29,955 bases of DNA from a virus, in IMG/VR virus record IMGVR_UViG_3300037961_000908, positions 1 through 29,955 of that record; one strand, given 5' to 3'. The notes under the pieces are model-generated. The model was not told the DNA's origin. It made no database searches and saw only the letters and a list, made by a program, of their open reading frames with translations. Made by a program: the position numbers and the translations under genes. The stretch's first letter is position 1; each line of letters opens with the position of its first letter. Below, piece by piece: positions 18,979 through 28,534 of this stretch.

Positions 18979-20157
18979 CTATTCTACTTCATACACGTTA
19001 AGTACAATTTTATCTGATGAAGCTACATCTGCCCCAACAACCAAATACTTGCCTACTTGTATAATCCTACAATGCCCATCTGCTATATTCTGGCTATCAA
19101 CATTTCTTAAACCCATTTTTGAAAATGCTGTAGGCATACCTATTTGTGTGCTTTCATCAACAGCAAAAACTGAACCCCTATTTCCACAAACAACAGTACC
19201 ATTATAATGTCTAAAATTTCCATAATCTGAATCTGCCATATATAAACTTACAAAATTAGATGAAGAATGACCTACAACATTTCTGGCATTGCTTGCTGCC
19301 ATACCCTTTGAAAACACCATACCTGACGCTATTTTATTATCGCCATCTTCTGCAAACCAATAAGCACCACCTTGTTTTGCTGGGTAGGTAGCAATACTTG
19401 ATATTTGTTCGTATTGATTAGAAGCATGAGTAGTTTTTCTTGTTGTGGAACCAAAAGTAAAAGTATTACTTGAGATACTGCCAAGATTAATATATTGAGA
19501 ACCGATTGCATATACAGTTGAACTTTGTCCATCACGGTGTCTACCAATATAGGCAAGACCGTCTGCCGTTCCTGTTTGTGCAACCTGATCGTTGTCTCCA
19601 TACTTTGTACCATCTGTTAGCGAAGCACTAATAGTATTACCATTTGGATCAATACCAGCGCATTGCATATTTGATCCATCTGTACGTTTATGAGAACCTA
19701 ACATATAACCATTATACATAGAGGTTAAAGCTAATGATTTTTCTTGACCTGATGCAACATTACTAATGTTTGTCACAGCAAAAGAACTGCCATTCCAAAC
19801 TACTTTATCCATTCTAAAATCATTAGAATTATTGCTACTAACTATTAAAAAATGTCCATTAAAATTTCCTACGCCACCACGAGATAGATTATTAAAACCC
19901 AAAGTAGTAGGTGCTAAATCTTGCGTTAAACTACCATCACTACCAATTGTATAATGACCCATTTTTAATGCAGAAGAATTTTCACCAGACAAAACTGCAA
20001 ATTGAGTATCCGAATACGGAATAAAGTATGGATTAGTTTTAACAACATCTATAGTTAAAACACTTTTGTATGTAGCTTTTCTAATTAGATCATATGATAT
20101 ATTCGGTATAGCTGTAGACCCACCGCTTCCACCAAAAAAAGAACTTGTTGTACCCAT
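18979..20157 (-). CDS. Propeller-like tail protein (392 residues)
   Basis: The product starts MGTTSSFFGGSGGSTAIPNI, a Gly/Ser-rich opening common in phage tip proteins. It then shows repeated beta-strand units separated by Asn/Gly/Asp turns (GVGNFNGHFLIVSSNNSND, GLAYIGRHRDGQSS, GTVVCGNRGSVFAVDE). This suggests a beta-propeller of five to seven blades. It is not closely similar to the 516-residue protein in the stretches I compared, but size, context and architecture agree. The ATG has a GGAGAGGAAA ribosome binding site. Confidence 0.78.
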   Translation of the reverse strand: MGTTSSFFGGSGGSTAIPNISYDLIRKATYKSVLTIDVVKTNPYFIPYSDTQFAVLSGENSSALKMGHYTIGSDGSLTQDLAPTTLGFNNLSRGGVGNFNGHFLIVSSNNSNDFRMDKVVWNGSSFAVTNISNVASGQEKSLALTSMYNGYMLGSHKRTDGSNMQCAGIDPNGNTISASLTDGTKYGDNDQVAQTGTADGLAYIGRHRDGQSSTVYAIGSQYINLGSISSNTFTFGSTTRKTTHASNQYEQISSIATYPAKQGGAYWFAEDGDNKIASGMVFSKGMAASNARNVVGHSSSNFVSLYMADSDYGNFRHYNGTVVCGNRGSVFAVDESTQIGMPTAFSKMGLRNVDSQNIADGHCRIIQVGKYLVVGADVASSDKIVLNVYEVE

Positions 20158-20172
20158 TTTATTTCCTCTCCT

Positions 20173-22719
20173 TTACGAGAACGCCCAACCGATAGTGCTA
20201 TCTACATACCTTAAACTTAATACAAGATATGCTGTGTCTATTGTTAAATCTTCAGCAGCACCCATTATGTTACTACTATTACGACCAATCGTATTATTTG
20301 TATTACCAGCTACCTCACTTATTCTAACTTCATCACCTACACTTGGAGAGGAAGGTAAAGTAAGAGTAATACTTGAGCCATTAAGATAGTAATGATTATT
20401 TTTTGATGCTGTAGTATTGCTTGTTACTACATTAGTTGTAAAACCAATTCCTGTTAATGCAGAACCATCACCGCTAAATGACGTTGCAGTAACAGCACCT
20501 GTTACATCTAATGGTTTGTTCATTGTCCATTTGTCACCAGTAGAAGCATAGTTAAATGTGGCACTTGCTCCATCTACTGTAAGTCCAGCACCGTTTGCAG
20601 CCGCAGCATTAGCCGCACCAGAGGCCACAACAACATTTAAATCATCTACTGTTAATGTCGTACTATTTATAGTCGAGGTAGTACCGTCTACTTGCAAATT
20701 CCCAGCAACAACAAGCGTACCAGTATTATCGCCATGCGTTGCTGGATCTATTGTAAATGTTGATGGGCCACGTAAGTAGCCAGATAAGGTAGCATTTGTA
20801 CCGCTTATATCACCAGTAAATGTTGCTCCTGATAACTGAGCATATCGAGCATCTGAATTAGTTTTATTGTAGTGATCTGCTAACTCAAAAGTGCCATAGC
20901 CCACAATACCAACTATATCACCACTTGTTGCTGCACTACCTAATGTAACTGATGTACCATTTGTTGCAGTAAAATCGGCTGGATCAAGACGAACACCGTT
21001 TAAATATACGTCTAAAAAACCAGCATCATATGTTGCCGGAAAAACTGTAGTAGATCCAGTGTAACTTCCAGAGCTTGTGCCAACTACATAATTAGATCTG
21101 TCAGTTGTGCCGTTTACACTTGACCCAGCGTTTTGAAAACTAGAACCATTGTAAACTTTCATTGTATCGGTAGATGTATCAAACCATAGCAAACCCTCGG
21201 TAGGAGAGCTAGGCGCACTAGCACTAACTACATACTGATTACCAAATGAGTTTACAGAAGTAAGATTATTAGCAACAGTATTAACGTTAGATATTGAGCC
21301 ACTAACATTGCTCATTGCCGTAACATTTGCAGACGTACCAAGAATTGCCATATCCGCAACAACATCAGAAGTGCCAAGTATTGCCATATCTGCAACTGCA
21401 TCTGCTGTACCTAAGATGCCCATGTCTGTAATTACACTTGATACACCAAGCAATCCAATTTCTGTTGTGACGGCTGACAGAGCATTGATAGCAGTCGTAT
21501 CACCAGCAACTGTGCTTACTGCGGATGAAATTCCAGCGACCGTAGAAATGTTATTTGTAGGGCTTATTTGACCAGCCACTGTATTTACGTTTGTTATATC
21601 GCCACCAACATTATTAACATTAGTGATCGACCCAGCAACAAGCCCTATGTCTGTTGCATCTGCGTTAACTGCATTTATAGCTGTTTGGTCTGAGGACGTA
21701 GGCGTTGTACGTAGCCACGTAGTCGTACCTAAGTTGTACACCATTAACACATTATTAGTCGTGTCAAAAAATAATGCGCCATCAATAAGCGCGTTTCCGT
21801 CGTTGTCGGTCGTTGGGTTGCCACCTGACGTTGACTTTGCGCCTAAGTACCTATCATCAAAATCGTCAAAACTTGCTGCCGCTGATGTAGCTGATGCAGC
21901 CGATGCAGTAGCCGAATTCGCGCTATTAGTAGCGCTTGTAGCCGCTGCTGCCTGAGAAGCAGCCGATGCAGTCTCTGAAGCGGCTGATGCAGTTTCTGAA
22001 GCCGCCGCCGCAGTAGCACTTGCAGCCGCTGCGGTTTGTGCAGTAGTTGCCGATGCAGCATCTACGATAAGATCGTATTTTGCACTGTTAGCATTTGTTG
22101 TAAGAGGTTGAGAACCAGAACTAGTATGCGCTGTGTTAACTAAAAATATGTTATTGGTGCTTGTGTCTTTTACTAAATCTCTAGCATTGTAAGAAGTGCT
22201 AGTTGCCCAATTACCGCGAAAGGTTCCTAATTCTTGTGCTATGGATAAGTTACCAGAACTATCAAAACTAAATAGTTTGTTAGCTCGGTCTGTAGCAGAT
22301 ACCGTAAATTCTGAGTTAGATATTACGTTTGTACGCGATCCTTTAATAGCACGACTAAGTTCCTCTTCATGCTTTTGCGTCATAAACACTAACTTATCTA
22401 ACGCCTCTTCTAAGCTTTCAGCTGGAAACGGATCGTTAGCAACTAAGTCTAAACCTTGTGTAAGTGGTTGCTCGCGCAAAATCACTACAGTAACACCGCT
22501 TGCCGGAGCCGTACCAAATACAACATTACCGCCACTAGCCGACCCTACGCCTGTAACTGTATAGTGTGTTGTTATAGTCTGGACAGTTTCTGTTCCATCA
22601 GCTGCGCGCAAGATAACTGTAAGATCATCTTGGTCAAATATCTTAAAACTATAAGCAAAGGTAGTAAGCGAACCGTTACCACTAAAACTAACTTTACTTG
22701 TACTACTACTTACTGTCAT
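20173..22719 (-). CDS. Major tail fibre with T7 gp17-like N-terminus
   Basis: Residues 1-150 match the T7-type fibre attachment domain: SFSGNGSLTTFAYSFKIFDQ, a VILREQPLTQGLDL segment, then NDPFPAESLEEALDKLVFMT. Residues 220-285 are an Ala/Ser/Thr-rich coiled coil with ETASAASETASAASQ repeats. Residues 355-490 hold Asn/Val-rich repeats (NVNNVGGDITNVNTVAG) and three ADMAILGT-type units. A second fibre section at 495-640 contains TKVYNG-like and YLNGVRLDPADF elements. The C-terminus (660-848) carries STTLTVDDLNVVVASG and a terminal beta domain ending STIGWAFS. It would attach to the tail tube and carry or scaffold the downstream tip proteins. It is the first gene of the receptor-binding block. 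Confidence 0.92.
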   Translation of the reverse strand: MTVSSSTSKVSFSGNGSLTTFAYSFKIFDQDDLTVILRAADGTETVQTITTHYTVTGVGSASGGNVVFGTAPASGVTVVILREQPLTQGLDLVANDPFPAESLEEALDKLVFMTQKHEEELSRAIKGSRTNVISNSEFTVSATDRANKLFSFDSSGNLSIAQELGTFRGNWATSTSYNARDLVKDTSTNNIFLVNTAHTSSGSQPLTTNANSAKYDLIVDAASATTAQTAAAASATAAAASETASAASETASAASQAAAATSATNSANSATASAASATSAAASFDDFDDRYLGAKSTSGGNPTTDNDGNALIDGALFFDTTNNVLMVYNLGTTTWLRTTPTSSDQTAINAVNADATDIGLVAGSITNVNNVGGDITNVNTVAGQISPTNNISTVAGISSAVSTVAGDTTAINALSAVTTEIGLLGVSSVITDMGILGTADAVADMAILGTSDVVADMAILGTSANVTAMSNVSGSISNVNTVANNLTSVNSFGNQYVVSASAPSSPTEGLLWFDTSTDTMKVYNGSSFQNAGSSVNGTTDRSNYVVGTSSGSYTGSTTVFPATYDAGFLDVYLNGVRLDPADFTATNGTSVTLGSAATSGDIVGIVGYGTFELADHYNKTNSDARYAQLSGATFTGDISGTNATLSGYLRGPSTFTIDPATHGDNTGTLVVAGNLQVDGTTSTINSTTLTVDDLNVVVASGAANAAAANGAGLTVDGASATFNYASTGDKWTMNKPLDVTGAVTATSFSGDGSALTGIGFTTNVVTSNTTASKNNHYYLNGSSITLTLPSSPSVGDEVRISEVAGNTNNTIGRNSSNIMGAAEDLTIDTAYLVLSLRYVDSTIGWAFS

Positions 22720-22775
22720 AGCAATTCCTTACCTTGCTGCCCTAATACCATAATTTAACCTAATTGTGTAGTGTT

Positions 22776-25265
22776 TCATTGAAACGCTTTTGAAAAACGT
22801 GGCGCTCTTGTTGGCGCGGTATCACCTTGACCCCACCAGTACGTTTGACCGTAGTCGCGCAAATATTTTCTTTCAACTCTACGAAACTTTTGTTGTGCTT
22901 TTGGATCAGTCATAAGCTGTAATTGATCCCATACTTTGCGTTCTAATGCTAACCTTGCATACCACAAAGAAGATCCCGGTAAATATCTTTGCGTAAACTT
23001 AACAAGATCGCTTGCTACTTTAGGGTCTGTTCCTGTTGCTGCATCAACTAAATTTTTTCCAGTTAAATTATACAGATCTTGCCCAAAACTAACTACTGGA
23101 CCAGCTAATGTTTCTGCAAATCCACCGCCAACTCTATTTGTACCAGACGCTAGGAAATCACCAAATATACCTAAACCGCCACCTTGCAACATAGCAGCTG
23201 CCCAAAATTTTAAAGTTTCTTCTGTGTCACCTGTCATTGGACGCGGATCACGACCTTTTGCAATTTCTCGTAATTGTAAAGCTAACGCTCCCATTAGAGT
23301 TGTAGAAATTATTAAGTTTGCAAAATACGCTCCTTTAGTGCCAGCTGTAGGCAAGTTAAATCCACGCATAATATGAGTGTTAAAAAGTGTAACACCAAAA
23401 TTTTTATACATTGCAAAAGATCTTGACAGTTCACCCCTTAAAGTACCGGGTCTTGCATCACCTGTTAAAAATGTTCTGCCACGTAATGAATTAGATGGAA
23501 CTGCAAACTCTGTTTCTGTGTTTATCATTTCTAAAAAACGTTGTGATATTCTTTCGCGCAACCCTTCATCAAGATCTGTACGTCCAGCAACATCTGACGG
23601 TCTTATAAATTTAGCACCCTCCTCATCATACGGCGTTGTTGATCTTATAATATCCCACTCGCTTTCGTTTAGACCGTATCGTTCCATTGTGTTTTTAAAT
23701 GCTGGGTCTAAATCATCAAATCTTTTAGTTGCATTGCGACCTACAGTACCCATAAATTCCATACCAAAAGCCCAGCGACCAGCTGTTGTTAGAGGCGACA
23801 ATAAAGAAGCGCGCATGACAAAATCAGATATACGTCTAGTTATTTCTGGACCTGACATATCTCCTACAAAACGCATTTGCCCGGCAGCTAAAGTTGTCCA
23901 TCCTTCTGCAATAAGCCCACTACTTATTGCTAACTCGCCACGTTCTTTTGCATTTAACGGATTTAATTGTTGTAAATACTGTTGCATTACATTTGTTTGT
24001 CGCAATCCTGTGAATTGCCTTGCCATGCGATTAAAATTTATATCTGTTAGTGCGGCTATAGAAGTAGAACCAAGCATAGCGGATTGTAATGTTTGTCGCA
24101 GCCCAGCTAAAGTTGATGCAACACGACCATCTATAGGCGCGTTATTTCTGCCTGTAACAGCTGAATACAATTCATCTATTCTTAAATTAGTTTTTCGTGC
24201 TTTGTTTTTTAAAGTTTCGTTAGCTGTTAAGTTTGCTTTGTTTGTTAAAGTGTCTTTCATAAACGATACTGTTGCACCCGGATTAGGACCAAGTATTTCA
24301 AGTAACGCAATATCACGCGACATATTTTCAATATGGCTTATCATAGTATCAAATACGTTTGCATCACCGTATTGTTTTTGGTATTCAAACCATTGTTCAC
24401 CATTTTTAAAAGCTAAAAATCTATGGTCTTGCATCCTGTTACTTAAAGATTTTCCAACTGTAGATCGACCGGGTTTTGCTTTATTTGCACCTTCGGTTTT
24501 TATAGTTTCATAAACTTCTCGTAACGCGAGTTCTAAACGACCAGCATCCCTTATAAACGGTAAACCTGTCTGTTCATCTACCATTTTTTCTAAATCAAGT
24601 TTATCAATAATATCATCGCGCCATTTATTGTAACCAGCTTTAATTATCTTTGCTGCGTTGTGTCTTTGCGGCAACCCCCAATCAGGACGCAAAGGTATGT
24701 TGCCACCAGCGCGGTTAAATTTTTTACGCAAATATTCTGCAACTGTTTTCCAAGCTTTTGCCATTTCCGCAGCACTTCTATTGTTTGTAGATGTGCCAAA
24801 TATTTCTTTTGTTAAATCTTCAAACGTTGCTTTTTCTCGTACTTGTCCTATTACATTACGGCGAAACGTACTTAACACTTGCGAAAATTCACTATATGCT
24901 AACCCTTTTATGGCGTTTTCTCTTTGAACAATACTAGAAAACTTTGACATTCCATCTTGTTCAAAATGCGCCAATGCAGCGGCAAACATATTTTCTCTAC
25001 CTAATCTATCCCTGTATTGATTTTGATTTAAACTTATTTGTTGCCATGCTTTTGCTTGTAACAATTTTTTGCGTTTTTTTTCGTACACATTTTTTTCTGT
25101 TGCTTTAAAAGTATCGCGTCCAGCTTGTTTAGATGCTGCACCCGGACCCATTGTCTTTGAATAACTATCAAACAAACCATCATATATATTCAACATATCA
25201 GTAGCTTGTTTGTCAGTAATCGTACCTTCAGCTTTTGCGTTTACTATACACTCTCGTAAACTCAT
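22776..25265 (-). CDS. Large internal-virion-type protein (829 residues)
   Basis: The supported start is ATG 25265, which overlaps the previous stop by ATGA. The product is long, mostly helical and basic at the N-terminus. A hydrophobic segment lies near residues 650-668 (YFANLIISTTLMGALALQLR). Gly-rich hydrophobic stretches follow at about 692-730. The C-terminus contains YLPGSSLWYARLALERKVWD and YWWGQGDTAPTRAP. The 'YLPGSSLWYARLA' end is one I recall from large uncharacterised phage virion proteins ejected or located inside the head. The hydrophobic segments suit insertion into the host envelope during ejection. No peptidase or transglycosylase motif is evident. Confidence 0.8.
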   Translation of the reverse strand: MSLRECIVNAKAEGTITDKQATDMLNIYDGLFDSYSKTMGPGAASKQAGRDTFKATEKNVYEKKRKKLLQAKAWQQISLNQNQYRDRLGRENMFAAALAHFEQDGMSKFSSIVQRENAIKGLAYSEFSQVLSTFRRNVIGQVREKATFEDLTKEIFGTSTNNRSAAEMAKAWKTVAEYLRKKFNRAGGNIPLRPDWGLPQRHNAAKIIKAGYNKWRDDIIDKLDLEKMVDEQTGLPFIRDAGRLELALREVYETIKTEGANKAKPGRSTVGKSLSNRMQDHRFLAFKNGEQWFEYQKQYGDANVFDTMISHIENMSRDIALLEILGPNPGATVSFMKDTLTNKANLTANETLKNKARKTNLRIDELYSAVTGRNNAPIDGRVASTLAGLRQTLQSAMLGSTSIAALTDINFNRMARQFTGLRQTNVMQQYLQQLNPLNAKERGELAISSGLIAEGWTTLAAGQMRFVGDMSGPEITRRISDFVMRASLLSPLTTAGRWAFGMEFMGTVGRNATKRFDDLDPAFKNTMERYGLNESEWDIIRSTTPYDEEGAKFIRPSDVAGRTDLDEGLRERISQRFLEMINTETEFAVPSNSLRGRTFLTGDARPGTLRGELSRSFAMYKNFGVTLFNTHIMRGFNLPTAGTKGAYFANLIISTTLMGALALQLREIAKGRDPRPMTGDTEETLKFWAAAMLQGGGLGIFGDFLASGTNRVGGGFAETLAGPVVSFGQDLYNLTGKNLVDAATGTDPKVASDLVKFTQRYLPGSSLWYARLALERKVWDQLQLMTDPKAQQKFRRVERKYLRDYGQTYWWGQGDTAPTRAPRFSKAFQ

Positions 25266-28200
25266 AATGCACAATCCCTTAATCTATCCAACATACGTTG
25301 ATCTTGTACAAACTCATCTTTTAGTTGACGAATACTTTGCGCTTCTGCTATAACTTCATCGGTTTCATCATCAATAGTTCTTCCTGTTGGAACTTCAAAA
25401 TCATCGTCAAAGTTGACTTTTAGCTCTTCTAACAATATACTTTCATCAGAGGTATCCATGCGATTTTTTCTAATAGACGGATCTATACCAGCCATAGAAA
25501 CATCACCCGGTTCTATGATTGGACTTTTTAAAGGATCTTGGGGTCCAGTATCAGCTGATCGTATACTGTCGGACGAGCGTTCTCCAGAGGTTACACGCGA
25601 AATGGTATCTTCTCTAACCGCTAGACTTGGCGCAGATATGCCGTCTGACGTTTGATTATCTAGTATAGTTACCCAACTTTTTGATAATTTACTTTTTACT
25701 TGACCGTACAATTCAAGCATATCATTTACAGCTTTATCTCTATCTTCTGGTTTTGTTTTTCTACTTCTAGAAATGTTGTATAATGCAGTGCCTTTTGCCT
25801 GTTTTGCTTCAAGCATACCGGGTGCCCATATCTGCACTTCACCAATTTGGTTATCATCAAATATAACCATCAGCTTGCGATCAAAATATCCTTCGTTCGT
25901 AAACTTGTATCCTTCATCAACTAATTTAAATCTTTTTGATAGCTCTTCTATAAACTCTTCTGCTATTTCATTTGTATCAGCTGTAATACCGCCACGCGCT
26001 GCATCTGTAATACTATCTAAATCGCCGTTGTATTTATCATTAATTTTTTCTTCAATACGTTGACGTGTTTTTACTTTTGCTTTTTTTTGTTTTGCACCAG
26101 ATTTTGTACTTGCGTCTGCAATTGCTTGTGTCAGTAAACCATGATTTACGTTTGCTCTAGAAACAATTTCATCAATATTAACAAAAGCTTGTTCATTTTT
26201 TAATTGAATTTCTAACGCTTTAGCTTCGGGAAAATCTAAATCATTTAAACGAATTATTTGTTGCTCTGGAATTGCAATCGGCGTTTTAGATTTTTCTTTC
26301 AAATTATCTTTAGTATTTATTGCGCCCATTACATCGTTGTCTAAACCACTTAATTGTTCAGCTTGACCTGTGCCAAACATTTCACCAAAAGCATCTAGCT
26401 CTTCTGTTTCCGCATTTGATCGTACAGTAGGGATTTCTTCTGGAGTGTCGAAATAGCGTCCAGCATCGCTAACCTCTGCGCGATCAAACTCACCATCTGA
26501 AATCGCTCGTCTGACATCTTCGACAAAGCGCGCTGTAGCGGCGTTGTAGTTTCCTGTTTCTTTTGCTTGCCGCGCTGCGCCTGTGAGCGCATCTGAGAGG
26601 GTGCCTTTGCGGTTCGCTTGGCTTTGGAGGAGCGAGATTGCTTTGCCATCGTTTGTTGCCCTTCTTTCGTTAGCTGATTTAGCTAATTGGTTTCCTTCAT
26701 CTTCTAATCTATCGGCATTTTTAATTAAATTTTGAAATGCGTTTTTATCTTTGCGTAATTGTTTTTGCGCCCGGTCCAACACTTTTGCGCGTTCCGCAAA
26801 CAAGCTTTGCGTTAATACTTCCTCACCAAATAAATTTTCTTGCGTTTCAGTAACAACGTCTGTTTCGCGTACTTGACGCACTATTGCTTCCGCTTGAAAC
26901 TCATTTGACGGTTCCGTTTTGACCAAAACATCGAGCGCTGCTTTTTGCATAGTTTCATTATTTGGCATTAAACGACCAACAATAGCTGCGTAGTTTGGTG
27001 CAATTATTTCATTTTTAACCATGCCCCACGCATCATTAGACAGCACAGATAACTCTTTTGCTTGTTTTACAAATGTTGATCTAGGCGGCAAAGCACCAAC
27101 TTTATCAGGCGCAATTCTCAAAATTTTTGCTGCATCTACAACATTACCTGATTTCATAGCAATGTTAACTAACGCACCAGCAACAACTGCATCATCTGGC
27201 GTAATTCCATCTACTTCACGTATTCTGTACCCTAACATCCGTATTTTTTGTGATGGGTCGTTTGTCATTATACGCTTTGCTAAACCCAATCTTTGATGAC
27301 CATCTGCAATGAACAGACGCCCATCGGCGTACTCGTAAACCATAATAGTTTGCGCCATCATAGGGTTCCATTCGGTTACATCTTGTAAACTATCCTTGCC
27401 CGAAAGAACGCCAAATTCATCACCACCCTCTTTAAATTGAAACGTTTTCGCATCAACTCCAATTTCAAATGGATCGAACTCTTCAAATATTTGTAGGTTT
27501 GTTGCTTCGTTTAAATTATCCGGCACTTCAATTTGCGATTGAGTAGCGTCTGATAAATTTGGCATTTTACCATCACTTATAGCAACAGTAGCTTTGTTTA
27601 ATCTTGCTTGATGTTCCGCTTGCCCTAATGGTGTTTTTACAAACGGATTACTTTCCGCTGAAGAGGTTGCAACTTCCTCTAATATTTCCGCAGCTTCTTG
27701 AATGTCCGTTTTTTTTGGTGACGCTCTTGTTAAAACCTCAACACCTTTTTGCGCTTGCTTCATCGTGAGTTTTACTGTTTCACCACCAACTTTTATAACT
27801 ACTGGAAAAGCACCACCAATAACAGCGGCACTACCAACGTTAGTTATAAAATCTTTCCAATCATAATCTAATCCAAGACTGTCATACCATTCTTTTACGG
27901 CTGGTTGCTGGATAGCTTCTACTGTTGCGTTTGTAAAAGCTTCACCAATTACAATTCCAGAAAAAGTATTTTTTAATCGCAATGCCGGAATAGCCATACT
28001 TAATTGGTTAATCGGATCTTCTGCACCAGCTGCTAAACCACCTAAAAATCGTGATACCGTAGGCGCAACACCGGGGGATCTTTCTGTTATTTCTGCAAGT
28101 TCTGCGGTTTCTTCTTTAAATTTTTCTCTTGCTGCTTCAGCCCATGAATTATCTCTATCAGGATCTAAAACAGAAACAACTAACTCGTCTGGTAACTTAT

Positions 28201-28534
28201 CACGATTATCACGCACATAGCTTTCTACATCTTTTACATAACGATCATAAAAAGACTTTTGATTTATTAATGGATAGCCTTGACCTATTTCTAAAATATT
28301 AGGACGCAAATACGAACCGGGATTATCAAAAGATTTACCAGTAATATCTTTAATTTCTTCAACAATAGGCTCCCACGCTTCTTTAATAAAACGTTCTTTA
28401 GACGAACCACTTTGCATAAGACCAGCGTCAAACGATTTAGTAAAGTTTTCTAACAACGTTCCTTGCGGTTTGTTTGTTCTTTTTACAAAAGCAAAAGCTG
28501 AAGCATTAACGCCATCTGGTAAATAACTGGACAT
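25262..28534 (-). CDS. Polyvalent virion protein with ParB-like and RelA/SpoT-like domains
   Basis: The 1090-residue product appears to have several domains. The N-terminus (1-250) is helical with hydrophobic Gly/Ala-rich patches (SRFLGGLAAGAEDPI, NVGSAAVIGGAFPVVIKVGG), like internal virion proteins. A ParB-like domain lies at about 350-560, with GRLFIADGHQRLGLAKR at 405-421 and DAVVAGALVNIAMKSGNVVD after it. A helical coiled region covers 580-690. At about 815-925 a RelA/SpoT-like nucleotidyltransferase-type segment reads RQRIEEKINDKYNGDLDSIT, DAARGGI, then GYFDRKLMVIFDDNQIGEVQ and MLEAKQAKGTALYNISR. The tail is acidic. Combined domains in one virion protein match the 'polyvalent protein' concept, meaning effectors delivered with the DNA. 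Domain calls are by eye. Confidence 0.83.
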   Translation of the reverse strand: MSSYLPDGVNASAFAFVKRTNKPQGTLLENFTKSFDAGLMQSGSSKERFIKEAWEPIVEEIKDITGKSFDNPGSYLRPNILEIGQGYPLINQKSFYDRYVKDVESYVRDNRDKLPDELVVSVLDPDRDNSWAEAAREKFKEETAELAEITERSPGVAPTVSRFLGGLAAGAEDPINQLSMAIPALRLKNTFSGIVIGEAFTNATVEAIQQPAVKEWYDSLGLDYDWKDFITNVGSAAVIGGAFPVVIKVGGETVKLTMKQAQKGVEVLTRASPKKTDIQEAAEILEEVATSSAESNPFVKTPLGQAEHQARLNKATVAISDGKMPNLSDATQSQIEVPDNLNEATNLQIFEEFDPFEIGVDAKTFQFKEGGDEFGVLSGKDSLQDVTEWNPMMAQTIMVYEYADGRLFIADGHQRLGLAKRIMTNDPSQKIRMLGYRIREVDGITPDDAVVAGALVNIAMKSGNVVDAAKILRIAPDKVGALPPRSTFVKQAKELSVLSNDAWGMVKNEIIAPNYAAIVGRLMPNNETMQKAALDVLVKTEPSNEFQAEAIVRQVRETDVVTETQENLFGEEVLTQSLFAERAKVLDRAQKQLRKDKNAFQNLIKNADRLEDEGNQLAKSANERRATNDGKAISLLQSQANRKGTLSDALTGAARQAKETGNYNAATARFVEDVRRAISDGEFDRAEVSDAGRYFDTPEEIPTVRSNAETEELDAFGEMFGTGQAEQLSGLDNDVMGAINTKDNLKEKSKTPIAIPEQQIIRLNDLDFPEAKALEIQLKNEQAFVNIDEIVSRANVNHGLLTQAIADASTKSGAKQKKAKVKTRQRIEEKINDKYNGDLDSITDAARGGITADTNEIAEEFIEELSKRFKLVDEGYKFTNEGYFDRKLMVIFDDNQIGEVQIWAPGMLEAKQAKGTALYNISRSRKTKPEDRDKAVNDMLELYGQVKSKLSKSWVTILDNQTSDGISAPSLAVREDTISRVTSGERSSDSIRSADTGPQDPLKSPIIEPGDVSMAGIDPSIRKNRMDTSDESILLEELKVNFDDDFEVPTGRTIDDETDEVIAEAQSIRQLKDEFVQDQRMLDRLRDCAL

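Noticed and set aside
21308-22061. Several open frames on both strands within the main fibre gene
   Set aside because: They arise from the Ala/Ser/Thr-rich repeats of the fibre and encode only repetitive shadow sequence.
23377-24513. 378-codon plus-strand frame antisense to the internal virion protein
   Set aside because: Its length comes from the codon pattern of the gene on the other strand. The product shows no domain, and the opposite frame has clear family features.
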